Shown: positions 1-11,268 of the stretch, one piece after another
How the letters are laid out: every line of letters starts with the position of its first letter
Numbering within the stretch: the stretch's first letter is position 1
From: Incurvaria masculella
Lineage: Eukaryota > Arthropoda > Insecta > Lepidoptera > Incurvariidae
Reading direction: 5' to 3'
Length of the DNA stretch: 64,000 nt
NCBI GenBank assembly: GCA_946894095.1
Contig: OX335660.1
Location: 13,769,001 to 13,833,000, forward strand
Position numbers and translations under genes: made by a program
The notes under the pieces: model-generated
Told to the model about the DNA's origin: nothing
The model's database searches: none
What the model saw: only the letters and a program-made list of their open reading frames with translations

Positions 1-1580
1 CCATGATTCAATCTAGTTTATAATGTCTTCAGCTTCTTCCAGAACGATTCGGGCCATTCGTGAATTTGAACAAATGATATTAGTTGAAACAGTTCTCCTC
101 AAAGTTGAATCTAATAAACTCTTCTAAGCTAAAATTTAATGTTCACTAAGGATAATTCAACGTGTTGTGAAATAACTCGGTCCAATAGCGACCGACATTG
201 CTATGGAAACGTCATTGACACTGGCAGTTGCACACACAGTGCTCTAGAGAGACATTCACGCACTCTGCGTGAGTAAGAACGGATGCTAACTCAAAAGCTG
301 GCGCAATTTAGCGTGAAATTCGCAAATTGGTATACACGAGTGACAGATGGTAGCTCTAGCATGCTTTTGGCGACACTTTGCGTTAGCAGCGTCGCATCCG
401 AATCGGTCAGTTTGTAGAATACCACAAGCTTGATAGCGGAAAATACGCTGAATGTCCCTCTGTCTATATGTACGGCATTGCGTGACATAACGAAGGGGTC
501 ATATCGTTCACGGGACGCCATTTTGAGGGCTGTCAGCGCGAATCGGACCAGTTGTGAACGCGCTTCCGAAAGCGTAAGTTCAAATCGATCCAAATCGGTC
601 CGGCGTGCAACCGTACACTAGTTTTGTCCCTTTGACGCCTAGGACCACTAGACCGATTTTTTTCTTTTCTTGCTCTGCGTCTAATGATTGTATTTTTTTG
701 GGCAGTTCCTGAGGACCGTGGTACACCGAGGCAATGTCGTCGAGGCCGCAGCTAAAGCAAAGGCCAGTCTCGTGAAAGCTTACTCGAAATTTTGAGGACG
801 TCTTTGCAACACCCCTTTCCCCCTTCTTCCAGCCCGCTTCCATCTCATACTCTTTCCCCTTAAACCCGTATCATATGACTGTGTAATTATGTTATAAAAT
901 AATAAAGTATAAAAAAAAATCTACACCTGTCCTGTATAGTATAATATAAATATTTTTACATAACATGCTGCAGGAGTCATTCGCGCAAAGTAATTACCGG
1001 CAATATGTTGTGTTGAAATAAGGCTTGTATGTATAGTGAATAAATATGATGTATTGTTTAAAAATATATATGTTATGTTATATATAAAACTATGCTTTTT
1101 ATTTCATTAGTCAATATTAATGGATTTTAAGCCATGCTTGTGTTTATTTTATGAAAAACCGGTCTCACCCATACCGAGATGTGCTGAGAGAGCAAAAGTG
1201 CTCAGAAAGGCCAAATCTGCCCCACCTCGAGATACCACGCTTAGCGAGGTACCATACCAGCGGTTTTGTAGACTTTCACTGAGCTATGGAGCTTGTTTCA
1301 ATTACGTTAGGTTTGAGGAAAGACACCTACCGCCAGACAGTTCCATATTCTGACGGCGCGGCAGAGAAATAAGTTTGAGAAACGATTCGATCCCAATATC
1401 CTAATAATGACTTCAGTCCTATGCCAAAGATAAGAGGTATTACCATACTTTTGTGGTATTACTTCCCAAGCATGTGATTAATTTTGAAGGCCGCGACGAA
1501 ATGGAGACCGTATATAGTGACACAAAAGATGTCCCAACCCGCCATGGTTGACACCTCGTGACCACCATGGTTTAAGTTTA
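1..1580. other. Left-end stretch with no recognised gene
   Basis: No protein family, splice-consistent exon series or intact transposon could be recognised here. Short open frames (for example 291-593 and 580-843 on the minus strand) lack motifs and look like chance. The stretch is mixed AT-rich sequence with an A/T-rich patch near 890-1110. It lies beyond the 3' end of the minus-strand lectin gene. Confidence 0.5.
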
Positions 1581-1584
1581 GTTC

Positions 1585-1925
1585 AGGGGCGCGGCGACTT
1601 GCCTTGCCTTCCAGAGGCCATGGGTTCAAATCAACACGGTAAGTGTAAGGTAACAGTTTCTTTCTCGTTATGAGTTGGATAAGTGCGTTTTCATGTTTCA
1701 GACCATGTTAAGCTGTAGGTTCCCTTCCCCTAATAGGTGTTAGTACTAAGTCCACCCGGAATGCGATGGGCATTGGATAAAAATATGGTCGAAACAACAA
1801 TGGAAAAGTGTCCGTATATTCCATCTAGGTTAATGAAGCCTCGCTCATTAAGAAAAGCGCTTGGCCTGGTACCTAATTCCTTCGGGAATGTGGTGAATAA
1901 GTTAAAAATAAGTAGCGATTCCGCA
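1585..1925 (+). repeat. Diverged tRNA-headed SINE
   Basis: The left end resembles a tRNA promoter (box B-like GGGTTCAAATC near 1622). It is followed by the body shared by many SINEs in this window: GTAGGTTCCCTTCCCC, an ATGGTCGAA core near 1787 and TAATTCCTTCGGGAATGTGG near 1875. It is more diverged than the copies at 6975 and 27001, so it is probably old. Confidence 0.7.
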
Positions 1926-2080
1926 GTAAAGAAACAACATTGCGTTTGAATATATATAATGGTTACAAACAATGAAAATGTGAATAAACGTATTATTAGT
2001 ATTACAGATACAGGTGATTTTAAACTAAAGAGATTATTTATTAATGGCATCTAGTGCATCTTTGAACCGCTGCTAGTAGG

Positions 2081-5000
2081 CTAGAGCTCCTTTTCACATA
2101 TGAAGATGGCCTTCGTGTCGCAGTCAACGTTGTCCAGTGTGGCATCGTGCCTCAAACCTCCGCAGTTATTGTGAATATGGCTGTTCTCCCACCAAATGTT
2201 ATACCCAGCTGCGCGCAGGGACTTGCCTGGTCAAACGGAATTCATGAATGAACCAAAATGCAATGCATACTTATTAATCAGGACGAACACAAGTGAACAT
2301 TTCGTTTTTACAGAATGGGACTTGAATCTGATAAGGTAAACCCGTTTTAAAATAGCAGCTTGTGAACGGTAGAGCTTAGGTAATCTAAGAAATGTGATAT
2401 TTACATATGTATGTATAATCGACCGTGAAGCAATGACACATTAATTGAAGAAAGAGCCCAGTAAAAAGAACTACTTTACGAATATACTGCAAGGCCGGAC
2501 CCGAACCAGCAAAATATACCATTCGCGGGTATTGCGTCTACCAATTTCGCCACCGGCTGCATACCAATAATTTGGAATTCTCCTAGAGTGCCTCCTCCCG
2601 TAATTAATTTCTCCTACTAACACAGTGTTTAAGATTATACCTACATATATTTATTTAACGCTTCATCTGCGATGCGGACATTGACTGCAAAGATTGAACA
2701 TTCAAACATATTGCCGTCATCACCAAAATCGTATTTGGCATCAAACGCTACATACATATCACATTCCTTGGAATAAGCGACGTACCTGGTTAGTACAAAA
2801 AAGTATATTTGCTTAGGTAATCGGTTGTTCTGAGCCTTATTCACCACCAGGGGCACGATCTGAAGACCCAATTTCGAGGCAGTAAAAGAAACCACAAAGT
2901 GAATGACCCCTAACCATAGACAAATTATATTAGGGATAGACTGCGAACGTCACACAACTTACAAAACTCGCTAAATACTTCTTATTCTCGCTGGTACTAT
3001 GACATTCTAACCAACATTGAAAATAAAAAATATCATTGATAATTAATTGGCTTGTATTTGATATATTCTCAAATGCGAATTGCAACGCCATCTGTTGACT
3101 TTTATTGTCCCTATTCAACACATGTATGACGTTAGCAATCTTTACCTACTATTCTTTATCTATGACGTAGCGTAACTGTATGGTCACCGTCAACGCGACC
3201 ATTTACGCTGGCCCAGTGGATGTCTGAAATAAGTAGCTCACCGTTGACAGTCTCGTATGCGTACGGCACGATGAGATCGTGAAACCCGATGAACACAAAG
3301 GTCTGCTCGTCAGTCAAGCGAGCGAGGCCAATCAAGTACTCCGCTTCGCTGCGACTGTTCACCACGACCAAGGTCGCGTGCTCGGCCTGGCAGGAGCGGT
3401 GGGCTTCTCGCCACAATCGAGCCAAGCCATGCACCTTGTAGCAGCTGCGGCCGTCGGGGCTGCGCTCGTATCCTAGGACCAATGAATACAAGCGATGAGA
3501 AGATGAAGTTTATCGAAACCTTAGTGTACTTCTGGTCCTAAACTAACTAAATCATATTTGGATGTGTACTTTCTTCTTCGTCAAGATGAAGAGTTCTGCT
3601 TACATTTAGTTCAGCGAAGAAGGCGAATCATACGTACCAAAACCACGTTAAACTTAGCACACCCGGGTTGGTAATACAGCCTTAAAAATATGGTATAACG
3701 TTTCTGTATTTTCTGTCCAGTATAAGTTCCTTACAAACTTACCGGGTACCGTAGTGTCGCAGTTTACGTCAAGTATCAAGCTTTCATCTCTCTTCCTGCA
3801 GACGAACGGCAGGGCCGCTGATGTAGATAGCCATTTGAAACGACCATTGCCCACTTCCCAAAGAGATACAGCAAAGTCCAGTGGTAACTCGGGTAACAGT
3901 GCCGTGGATAGTGCACTAGAGGGACGACCTTAAACACAGCAGAACAAAAGAACAGTACCTTTATTACGAGTTTACGCTTGGCCTTTTTCGAAATCGCTTC
4001 GACTCGGCGATTGTCGATATCGCGAGCTGTCAAAATGTGATCATGAGTTACCCACCTCTCGAAATCGAAAGCTCGATTTCGCTAGCGATAAACCATAGAC
4101 AAAGCGTGACAAAGCACCGTTTGCACGCTCACATTAACTTAATTTTGCCAAGCGAAAATAAATCTTAATTCATTAAGTTAAGGCTAATATTTGTTTGCTT
4201 TATTGTTAGAAGCCTCTTTGCTGTAATGTTTGGATTAGCAGTCATAACATTTAAAAAAAAGGCATACGGCGTTTCTTCACTCTTGCGAAAGACTTAGAGG
4301 TAAGAGTGTGACAACTGTTATATTCGTTCTTTTGCACAAATTACTTGCCTAAAATCTTTAGCTCTCATTCTCACCTTAGCGCCTTTCATAATAAAAAGGC
4401 AGCCGCACTATAGATATTTGGTTGTGTTATGCGCAACGTAACCGAACGAACTTAATCTTTCTTTTAGAGAACCACCGCGTTCAAAAAGTGCTCATAATCA
4501 TGGTAAGCTAGGTATCGTATCGATATATGTACATTATATTGTATTGGACTTACATTAAAATTGTTTCAAATCGTATAAATACCACTATTTATACGTTAAT
4601 CTTAATGAAAAATATACTAAAAAAGTTGGAATTTTCCTAACCAATGGAAAATCGAATGTGAACAACCACAAGTACCTATTATATTGGCATATGTTGATGA
4701 TATACCTACTTATTATATCATCAACATGACACAAAAACAAAAATCTAAAAAAAAATTATGAAAAAATTCGGTCCATATTTGAAAAGTGAAGAATTCTTCT
4801 GGTTTCAATTCAATCACATAATGAATGTGGAGTAATGCCAAGACAAATTATCCCTTTCCAGTGATACGAAACAAATTAACCTACAACAAGTTAAACGATT
4901 AAAAAAATCATCATAGTTGGGTTTCTCGGGCAAAATAAAATAATACCTTATGGTCGTGGCTAACTCCTTGAGAGGACCGCAGGTCGGTGTAACGTTTCAG

Positions 5001-8000
5001 CTCGTTGAGCTGAGGAACGCGAAGGCCTCTTTTGATATGCGGTAACGCCGCTTGAATTCCAACTCAGTTAGACACCTAACTGGGTCCACCATCCATCTTA
5101 GATATGCATTATTACCCCGGTGTGTTTCACGCAGGTCTTCTTGTTCGGCTGAAGCCGAACTCGTATTTGGCATCAAACGCTACATACATATCACATTCCT
5201 TGGAATAAGCGACGTACCTGGTTAGTACAAAAAAGTATATTTGCTTAGGTAATCGGTTGTTCTGAGCCTTATTCACCACCAGGGGCACGATCTGAAGACC
5301 CAATTTCGAGGCAGTAAAAGAAACCACAAAGTGAATGACCCCTAACCATAGACAAATGATATTAGGGATAGACTGCGAACGTCACACAACTTACAAAACT
5401 CGCTAAATACTTCTTATTCTCGCTGGTACTATGACATTCTAACCAACATTGAAAATAAAAAATATCATTGATAATTAATTGGCTTGTATTTGATATATTC
5501 TCAAATGCGAATTGCAACGCCATCAACGATATATAATGTTGCAGCAGTGAGTAAAACATAGATTAATAAAAGATTACAAATATAAATAAGATGAAAATAA
5601 ACGGGAAAACAGGCATTATCATAAAAGTAAACTAAACGTAAAAATAAAAAAGTACAATGAAGTACAACTTACAACACATTTTAAAATCTAATAGGAAGTG
5701 AAAATAAAAAGCAAAAACCAATCCAGAACAGCCTACACGGACTTAGGACTGAGTCTTTTCACTAACGAAGGTGACGCCGAGAAGATGTCAAATTCATCTC
5801 GCCACGTATTGCATTGTTTACACATTCTTACTAGTGGCAAGTGAATCCCTGAATTAGTTCGACATCTTTAAATACTGAAGGGAAAGAAATATTGTCCTCT
5901 AGTGATCACTCGTGGAACCATAATATTAATTTTAGCTTATATTTCTTCACAATCGACATTGTTCCTAAGGATTTAAGGTAAAAGAATAACATCAGCCTTT
6001 GAACGACGCAAGAACAGCGTCTCCATCGAGGCGTTGAATATAACTTTGAAAAGTCTAACACAGATTATTTTTAAAAGAAAGGTGGCAAAGAAAACGTTTC
6101 TGAATGCGCTCTAATCTTTCCACGTGTATTTTATGGGTTGGGCACCAAGCAGGGCTGCAGTACTGAAGGATTATTCTAACTAGTAGACCATTTTAAAAGT
6201 GTGTTATCGCTTGAATACGGCAAATTTTCGGTTACAAACCCCAACATTTTCTATGCTTTTCTTCGGGACGTGGTCTACGTGACAACAACGATATAGTTTA
6301 ATCTTTAGGAATTTTGGCCACCTTGTTATTACAAAGCTATAAAGAAATATGTTTGACGATCATTACCTCCTTGCAGTATTATACTATAGCATAGAAAACA
6401 CTTGCATTGAAACCTAAAAGTGAGAATAGAACATTAGCTAGATTACCATCGATGGTGTAGAAGGTGTTCTGGCTGTGAGCACCAAGCCAGACCTGGGGTT
6501 TCGATTCGAGTAGCCTCTGCATCAGCTGAAGCTCCGCGGGAGATCGAGGGTACATCAGCTCTGCGCCTTCGTCAGTGCAAGACGCATTGGCATCTCGCCA
6601 ACTGAGCTGAAGATCGTGGACCTTGGGTGTAATCAAATAAACACATAAATATGACACAACCAAAATGTTCCAACATTTACGAACCTTTTTTATAACGCCT
6701 TGAAATGAAGCACAATTATAAATTGAGATAACGTCTGGCTGTTCTATTATAGAAGTTGGCAAGTAAAGAGTTAAACTTTAGGTCCCCCTTATTTAATTAG
6801 TGGTAAAGTTAATACCACCCAAGTTGGCACCATCTTACTGAATGAAAGATGACAGACAATTTGATGACAGACAGATGACAACAATGGGATGTTAATGTAA
6901 TAATTAAGATGTATCTATACTTAGTTAATTAATATTATAACCCATGCATCCAGAAAGTTCGCTCCAGCCTTAGACGTGAGCGGCTCATAGCCTAGTGGCG
7001 CGGGGACTGGCCTAGCGTACCAGAGGTCTGGGTTCAATTCCGACATACACCACTTTCTAATCCTTTCCGAGTTCGATAAGTGTATTTCGTCACGAATGCG
7101 AGCTGCTCCATGGTTCGGAATCCATGTAAAACCCCTTTCCGTTCCCCTACTAGGTGGTAGGGTTTAAGCCCACCCGGGTTTGTACCATCGCATTGGATGA
7201 AAAGATGGTCGAAGCGGCAATGAAAAATTGTCCGTGTTTTCTATTCAGTTCAATGTATCCGTGTTAATAAAGGGAAGCTCCTGGCATGGCACCTAATTCC
7301 TTCGGGAATGTGCTGTATTGGGCGAATATCATAACGGTAGTTGTGTGGTATTAGCCATCCATGTCAGGTCGCATAAAAAAAAGACACAAGCTTTAACTCC
7401 TATTAACCGGTTTAGGTGTAACTTGGTGGATGAACAGTTACGTTGCATTTATTAAAGAAACCCGAATTCTACACGAGCGACAATAATGATGCGAGGACGG
7501 AGCGCATCTCGCACATCAATAATCACGAGAATGTTTTGACGTACGGCTAACGACGTACCTTGTAGTACGCCACTTCGGCATTGTCGTGTACGTAGTCCGC
7601 TCGGAAGCGGTGACTCAGCGGCGTAGGCGGGGTCGATGGACTTTCAGTATAATCTGTCTCATTATCAGTGGTGGACCAATCAGGACTGTCTTCAGTTGAC
7701 ACAAGTTTCCGACAGACAAATTGTCGAGAAACATGACAAGGAGCTTCTTCATACCTCATTCGCCACCTAGCAGATTCACTTATTAACGTTATACATACAT
7801 TTGTAATTACAGATGTATGTGGCAAGCGAAAATACTCATACATTGATAATTTCGATCCGCTCGTAAGATCCACAACTCCTGTAATCAAAAATAAAAACAT
7901 GCTAAACGCGTTTCAGCCGCACGTGTTTTGGTTTGCAAAATAAAAAATCATTTCTATCCACGGCAACCACGAATCATTGGAACCTATTTATAGACGATAA

Positions 8001-10083
8001 GTTCGAAAATTTAAAGAAAGGATCCATTGAGATTCCCCATTTATAGATTCATAAAAAAAACCGTTCCCCGGGCAGAGATGATCGAGCGCCATGTTTTTTT
8101 ATGTAACTGTAATGTGGTTGTAGCACAAGAACTTCAAACGTGAAGATTCTTGCCGTCCTTCGCCTACATAGAAACCTGTCCTGAATAAGCTGAAGAATTT
8201 CAGACGTCGAGGAAAACACAGTCAGTGTGTTTTGCACTTCACATAAAATTCGGAACGCAGCCAATCCCCAAGAGAATGTGCGAGTGTTGCCATGGACGCG
8301 GAGAAGTCAGGCAGAGCGGCGGGTATGCATTGACTTGTCTACCTCCGTCGCGACAGGAATGTTCTCATGAAGATGGAGCCCATGTGAGACGTGCGCGGTA
8401 AGCCGTCAAATTAAATTATATAGAAATGTCCCGCGTAAGACAGTGACAAACGAAAGTATCGACATCAGATCAAATTGACAAAAGATAAAAAACAAATAAT
8501 CGAATTAAGCTTTCAATATATCTATACCACCCTTATCTTTTTTCTTTTAAAGTGTACTTACCATCATACTTGGTTGAGTAATTTGACGTGATTTGACCAT
8601 AGACCCAAGTTGAAGTTCCATCCTCAAAAAAACTAGCTAATAGCTCAGCTTCTTGCTCAGTCCGTGGATACGCCAAGGATCCTCCAGAACGTTCGCAAAT
8701 GCTTTCGGCACTGCTCCAGGACACCTTTTGCGATCCGCTAGCCCAATACTTGGCACTTTGATTCGAGTATAAAACATATTTATCGTCGTTCCCACCTGAA
8801 ATCATACCAATAGAACCTTTAAAAAAAAATGCCATCAAATCCAGTTTCGTTATCAATCAAACAAAAAAATCGCTTACGTGCGTATGAATGCTTGATGGTG
8901 GCGTATGTGCATATTTTTCCCCACACAAATCTGTTTTCTAAATCTAGTCTATAATAATAATACAGAGGAGGACGGGAAAAAACATATTCACCTTGTCCTA
9001 GAGACCAATAATAATCGGAATCAATAAAAATCGGGAAGGTATTTTTATGTGTTACTACTTCCTCTAGAAATCTCATATTGCCGTGCTTTGTATGGGGCTT
9101 GATGAGTGAATCGAAGTTCGTGAGACGAATATGTTCCTTATACATAAGCGACACTATTGAATGTTGCAATAATGTAAATATAATTTTCTTTTTCAAAATC
9201 AACGAGTTTGATTACCTGCTAGGATTTTTTTTTAAATCTAATAATTTAGTTTTTGTTTTTATCAAAATCGACGTCATGACTCCTTTCAGTGTTTTTCGCT
9301 ATTTCTTAAAGTTTCGGATTTGGCCCTGAAGGCCCACTTGGAAAATTACCCTGTATATCTACTGTGACCATGCCGTGGCTGTACTACGAGATTTTAAAGA
9401 AATAAGCCCCAGACGGAATTTAAATTCACTTCAGTTAGCTCACAGATGTTTAAAAGACCACTGGACCGATAACTGAACGCCAATTTAAAAATTAATATGA
9501 TCTTCTACTAAGGGCCTTTTCAGCCACTGCTGATTAGCTTAATCGCCACATATTGAGGGCCTTTCTAAACAGTTTGCAATCAGTAGCAGTGCAAGATAAT
9601 CAGAACTTTAATAATAAAGGCCCTTAGTGTCGATTAAAATAAATCAGCACTCGGTGAAAACCAGGCTTAATGATTCAATTATATTCAAACCTCAAAAAAC
9701 CGGCCAAGTGCGAGTCGGACTCGCACACGAAGGGTTCCGTACCATCGCACAAGATTTACAAAAAAAAAACCGTTTTTTTGTATGCCCCCCCCCCCTAATT
9801 ATTATTCTTTTATAATGTTACCTATTTGTTGTTAGAGCGGCAAAATAAATACATAATCTGTGAAAATTTCAGCTTCCTACCTGTTACGGTTCATGAGATA
9901 CAGCCCTGTGACGGACGGACGGACGGACGGACGGACGGACGGACGGACAGCGGAGGCTTAGTAATAGGGTACCGTTTTCACCCTTTGGGTACGGAACCCT
10001 AAAAACTCACCTTGCAGTGGACTCGAAAATGCGATGTTAATTAAACTCGCTGAACAAAGAATAATTATAACTTGTACTTCCAT
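2081..10083 (-). CDS. Three-CRD C-type lectin, secreted (seven exons)
   Basis: Predicted exons in transcript order: 10083-10011, 8795-8562, 7878-7559, 6621-6447, 3928-3743, 3472-3242, 2208-2081. All introns are GT-AG and phases agree; the exons sum to 1347 nt, 448 codons plus TAG. Residues 1-20 are a hydrophobic signal peptide (MEVQVIIILCSAS...). Exons 2-3, 4-5 and 6-7 each form one CRD-like unit. The first two end in FVCRK and lack the CGG and WND core. The third has YERSPDGRSCYKV, a WWEN segment, CGGL and a terminal FICE. None carries a clear EPN or QPD sugar-binding triplet, so calcium-dependent sugar binding is doubtful. The family includes insect immulectins that bind microbial surfaces. 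Introns are loaded with SINEs and a duplicated segment. Exon 5 is the least certain because several acceptors are possible; 3928 is the one I found that keeps the CRD frame and extends the conserved region. Confidence 0.8.
2488..2567 (-). pseudogene. tRNA-like sequence
   Basis: On the minus strand there is a box A-like TGGCGAAATTGGTAGACGC, a 5-bp anticodon-like stem (ATACC/GGTAT) around a 7-base loop, and a T-arm with box B GGTTCGGGTCC and a GCTGG/CCGGC stem. The acceptor stem does not pair well and the base before the loop triplet is not T. I read it as a tRNA pseudogene or an isolated SINE head inside the last lectin intron. Confidence 0.4.
2641..3121 (-). other. Coding-like segment in lectin intron, copy A
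   Basis: This lies in the last lectin intron. Minus-strand frames at 3121-2930 and 2895-2641 have normal-looking amino-acid composition (MALQFAFENISNTSQ..., MVSFTASKLGLQIVP...) but I recognise no family. The part from about 2729 to 3093 is repeated almost exactly at 5161-5524. It could be captured exons of another gene, or a transposon fragment. It is not part of the lectin reading frame. Confidence 0.4.
4040..5126. other. Lectin intron, no recognised element
   Basis: AT-rich intronic sequence. A small self-complementary stretch (GTTCGGCT/AGCCGAAC) lies just to the right, at about 5143-5160, beside the duplicated segment. No exon or known repeat was recognised. Confidence 0.4.
5127..5559 (-). 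repeat. Second copy of the intronic coding-like segment, copy B
   Basis: Bases 5161-5524 match 2729-3093 in the same orientation, with one difference I could see (GACAAATGATATT here, GACAAATTATATT in copy A). The match begins just after GGCTGAAGCCGAACTCG and ends at GCAACGCCATC, after which the two diverge. Both copies lie inside lectin introns, so this is a local segmental duplication or two insertions of one repeat. Confidence 0.8.
5560..6440. other. Lectin intron, no recognised element
   Basis: AT-rich intronic sequence between the duplicated segment and the fourth lectin exon. Nothing recognisable was seen. Confidence 0.4.
6975..7382 (+). repeat. Full-length tRNA-headed SINE
   Basis: Starts with a tRNA-like head: box A TAGCCTAGTGGCGCGGGG and box B GTCTGGGTTCAATTCC, the bipartite RNA polymerase III promoter. 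The shared body follows (CTACTAGGTGGTAGGG, GGATGAAAAGATGGTCGAAG, CTTCGGGAATGTG, TATTAGCCATCCATGTCAGG), then an A-rich tail. It sits in the lectin intron between exons 3 and 4, opposite to the gene. Confidence 0.85.
7900..8540. other. Lectin intron 2, no recognised element
   Basis: No exon or known repeat. A minus-strand frame at 8264-8049 is open but does not fit the splice phases or CRD pattern of the lectin. Confidence 0.4.
8819..9340. other. Lectin intron 1 sequence with an open frame
   Basis: A 127-codon minus-strand frame (9202-8819) runs just before lectin exon 2. It has no CRD motifs, and inclusion is unnecessary: exon 1 ending at 10011 joins exon 2 at 8795 directly in phase. A low-complexity tyrosine run (YYYYR) lies inside it. 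It is probably intronic, but an alternative exon cannot be excluded. Confidence 0.35.
9512..9668. repeat. Dispersed repeat X (GGGCCTTTCT...GGTGAAAACCAGG)
   Basis: The motifs AGGGCCTTTCTAAACAG, TGCAATCAGTAGCAG, AATAAAGGCCCTTA and CAGCACTCGGTGAAAACC recur at 32505-33010 (split by a SINE) and in part at 35247-35334 (split by a BEL element). Three copies in one window, two interrupted by other transposons, mark it as a resident old repeat. Confidence 0.7.
9694..10003 (-). repeat. Lepidopteran GACG repeat, complete copy
   Basis: Bounded by AAAACCGGCCAAGTGCGAGT on the left and GGGTACGGAACCCTAAAAA on the right, with an internal (GACG)n tract near 9912-9948. It sits immediately downstream of the lectin signal-peptide exon, only a few bases from the splice donor at 10010. 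Strand is given with GGGTTCCGTACCC as the left end. Confidence 0.85.
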
Positions 10084-10283
10084 ATCGACTGGAATATGCG
10101 ACCATCCAAGTGGTATGAACTAGCTACTATGCGACTATTGGAAGTGGAATGAGGGTAACGTTTGCACCTTATCTACTCCGGCCACAAACGAACTATTATT
10201 GTATTGATAAATTTGTTCATTCATAGTTACTATTAATTATCATTTAAAAAGAGACCTCGTACATTTTAACATTAAAAATCCTT

Positions 10284-10480
10284 TCCGTCCGTCCGTCCGT
10301 CATAGCGCTGCATCTCAAGAACAGTAAATGGCAGGCAGCTAAAGTTTAAACAGATTGTGTATTTATTTTGCCGCTATAACAACAAATAGGTATAATTATT
10401 AAAAAAAAAGAGAAAAAAAAAAAAGATTCCGACGAATTTAGAACCTCCTCCTTTTTTTAGAAGTCGGTTAAAAAGAACAT
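10284..10480 (+). repeat. GACG repeat fragment plus CGACTTC repeat end
   Basis: CCGTCCGTCCGTCCGTC followed by CATCTCAAGAACAGTAAATGG and TTTGCCGCTATAACAACAAATAGG is the middle of the GACG repeat. It runs into CCGACGAATTTAGAACCTCCTCC...AAGTCGGTTAAAAA, the end of a second lepidopteran repeat seen again at 41195-41830. Confidence 0.65.
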
Positions 10481-10569
10481 AAAAATTCAAAACCCATACA
10501 AAAAACGTTTTTTAATCGCTTTCGTAGAGTGTCCTTGTTCCTGAAAAGTGCGACCGGGGCTACGTCCTC

Positions 10570-10950
10570 AATTTTTTTTTTATGTAACTGGACATGGATG
10601 GCTAATACCGAACTGACCGTCAGATATTAGCCTAACACACCACATGGGAACTAGGTGCCATGCCAGGACCTTCCTTATATTACTAGGCTACATTTAACTG
10701 GATGGAAAACACGGACAATTTTCATTGCCGCTTCGACCATCGTTCATTCAATGCGATGGTACCAACCTGGGCGGGATTGACCCTACCACCTAGTAAGTAA
10801 GGAAGGGGACCTACAGTTTTAAGTGGAATCCGAACCACGGCCAGCCTCAACGGTTTAAAATGGTCACCCATCTAGAACTTAACCGCGCTCAGAGGTGCTT
10901 CCCCAGCATATCGATTCGCAAGGCGTCCCACACTGAGCTACCGAGGCTGC
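10570..10950 (-). repeat. SINE with 5S-like head, minus strand
   Basis: On the plus strand it begins with a T-run and ATGTAACTGGACATGGATGG (the complement of the SINE tail) and shows the shared body. The head end reads, on the minus strand, GGTTAAGTTCTAGATGGGTGACC, which keeps the 5S box C-like TAGATGGGTGACC. Its outermost end also contains a box A-like TAGCTCAGTGTGG, so the head is of mixed or eroded origin. Confidence 0.7.
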
Positions 10951-10989
10951 AATTATTAAGGCAGAGAAATTACAATGGTATTAAAAGAT

Positions 10990-11268
10990 TTTGAGCGCCT
11001 CGTAGCCTCGTGGCGCGGGGACTGGCCTAGCGTACCAGAGTCCTGGATTCAATTCCGACATGGTTCCATGGTTCGGAATCCATGTAAAACTGTAGGTCCC
11101 CTTCCCTTACTAGGTGCGCTTAAGCCCGCGCGGGTTGGTACCATCGCATTGGATGAAAAGATGGTCGAAGGGGCAATGAAAAATTGTCCGTGTTTTCCAT
11201 CCAGTTCGATGTAGCCGTGCTTATAAAGGGAAAGGTCCTGGCATGGCACCTAATTCCTTACTGGAACG
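10990..11268 (+). repeat. tRNA-headed SINE, 3'-truncated
   Basis: Box A-like TCGTAGCCTCGTGGCGCGGGG and box B-like GGATTCAATTCC are followed by the shared body up to CACCTAATTCCTTAC. The normal TATTAGCCATCC tail is missing, so the copy is truncated. Confidence 0.8.

Noticed and set aside
3776..4033. Open frame MTARDIDNRRVEAISKK... overlapping lectin exon 5
   Set aside because: It runs in a different frame from the CRD ending FVCRK and lacks CRD features; it is a shadow.
7547..7900. Single-exon protein of 117 residues starting MFLFLITGVVD
   Set aside because: It is lectin exon 3 read through the preceding intron; the acceptor at 7879/7878 and phase with exon 2 explain the coding part.
8819..9202. 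Additional lectin exon
   Set aside because: Exon 1 and exon 2 already join in phase, and this frame has no CRD pattern; left as intronic with low certainty.
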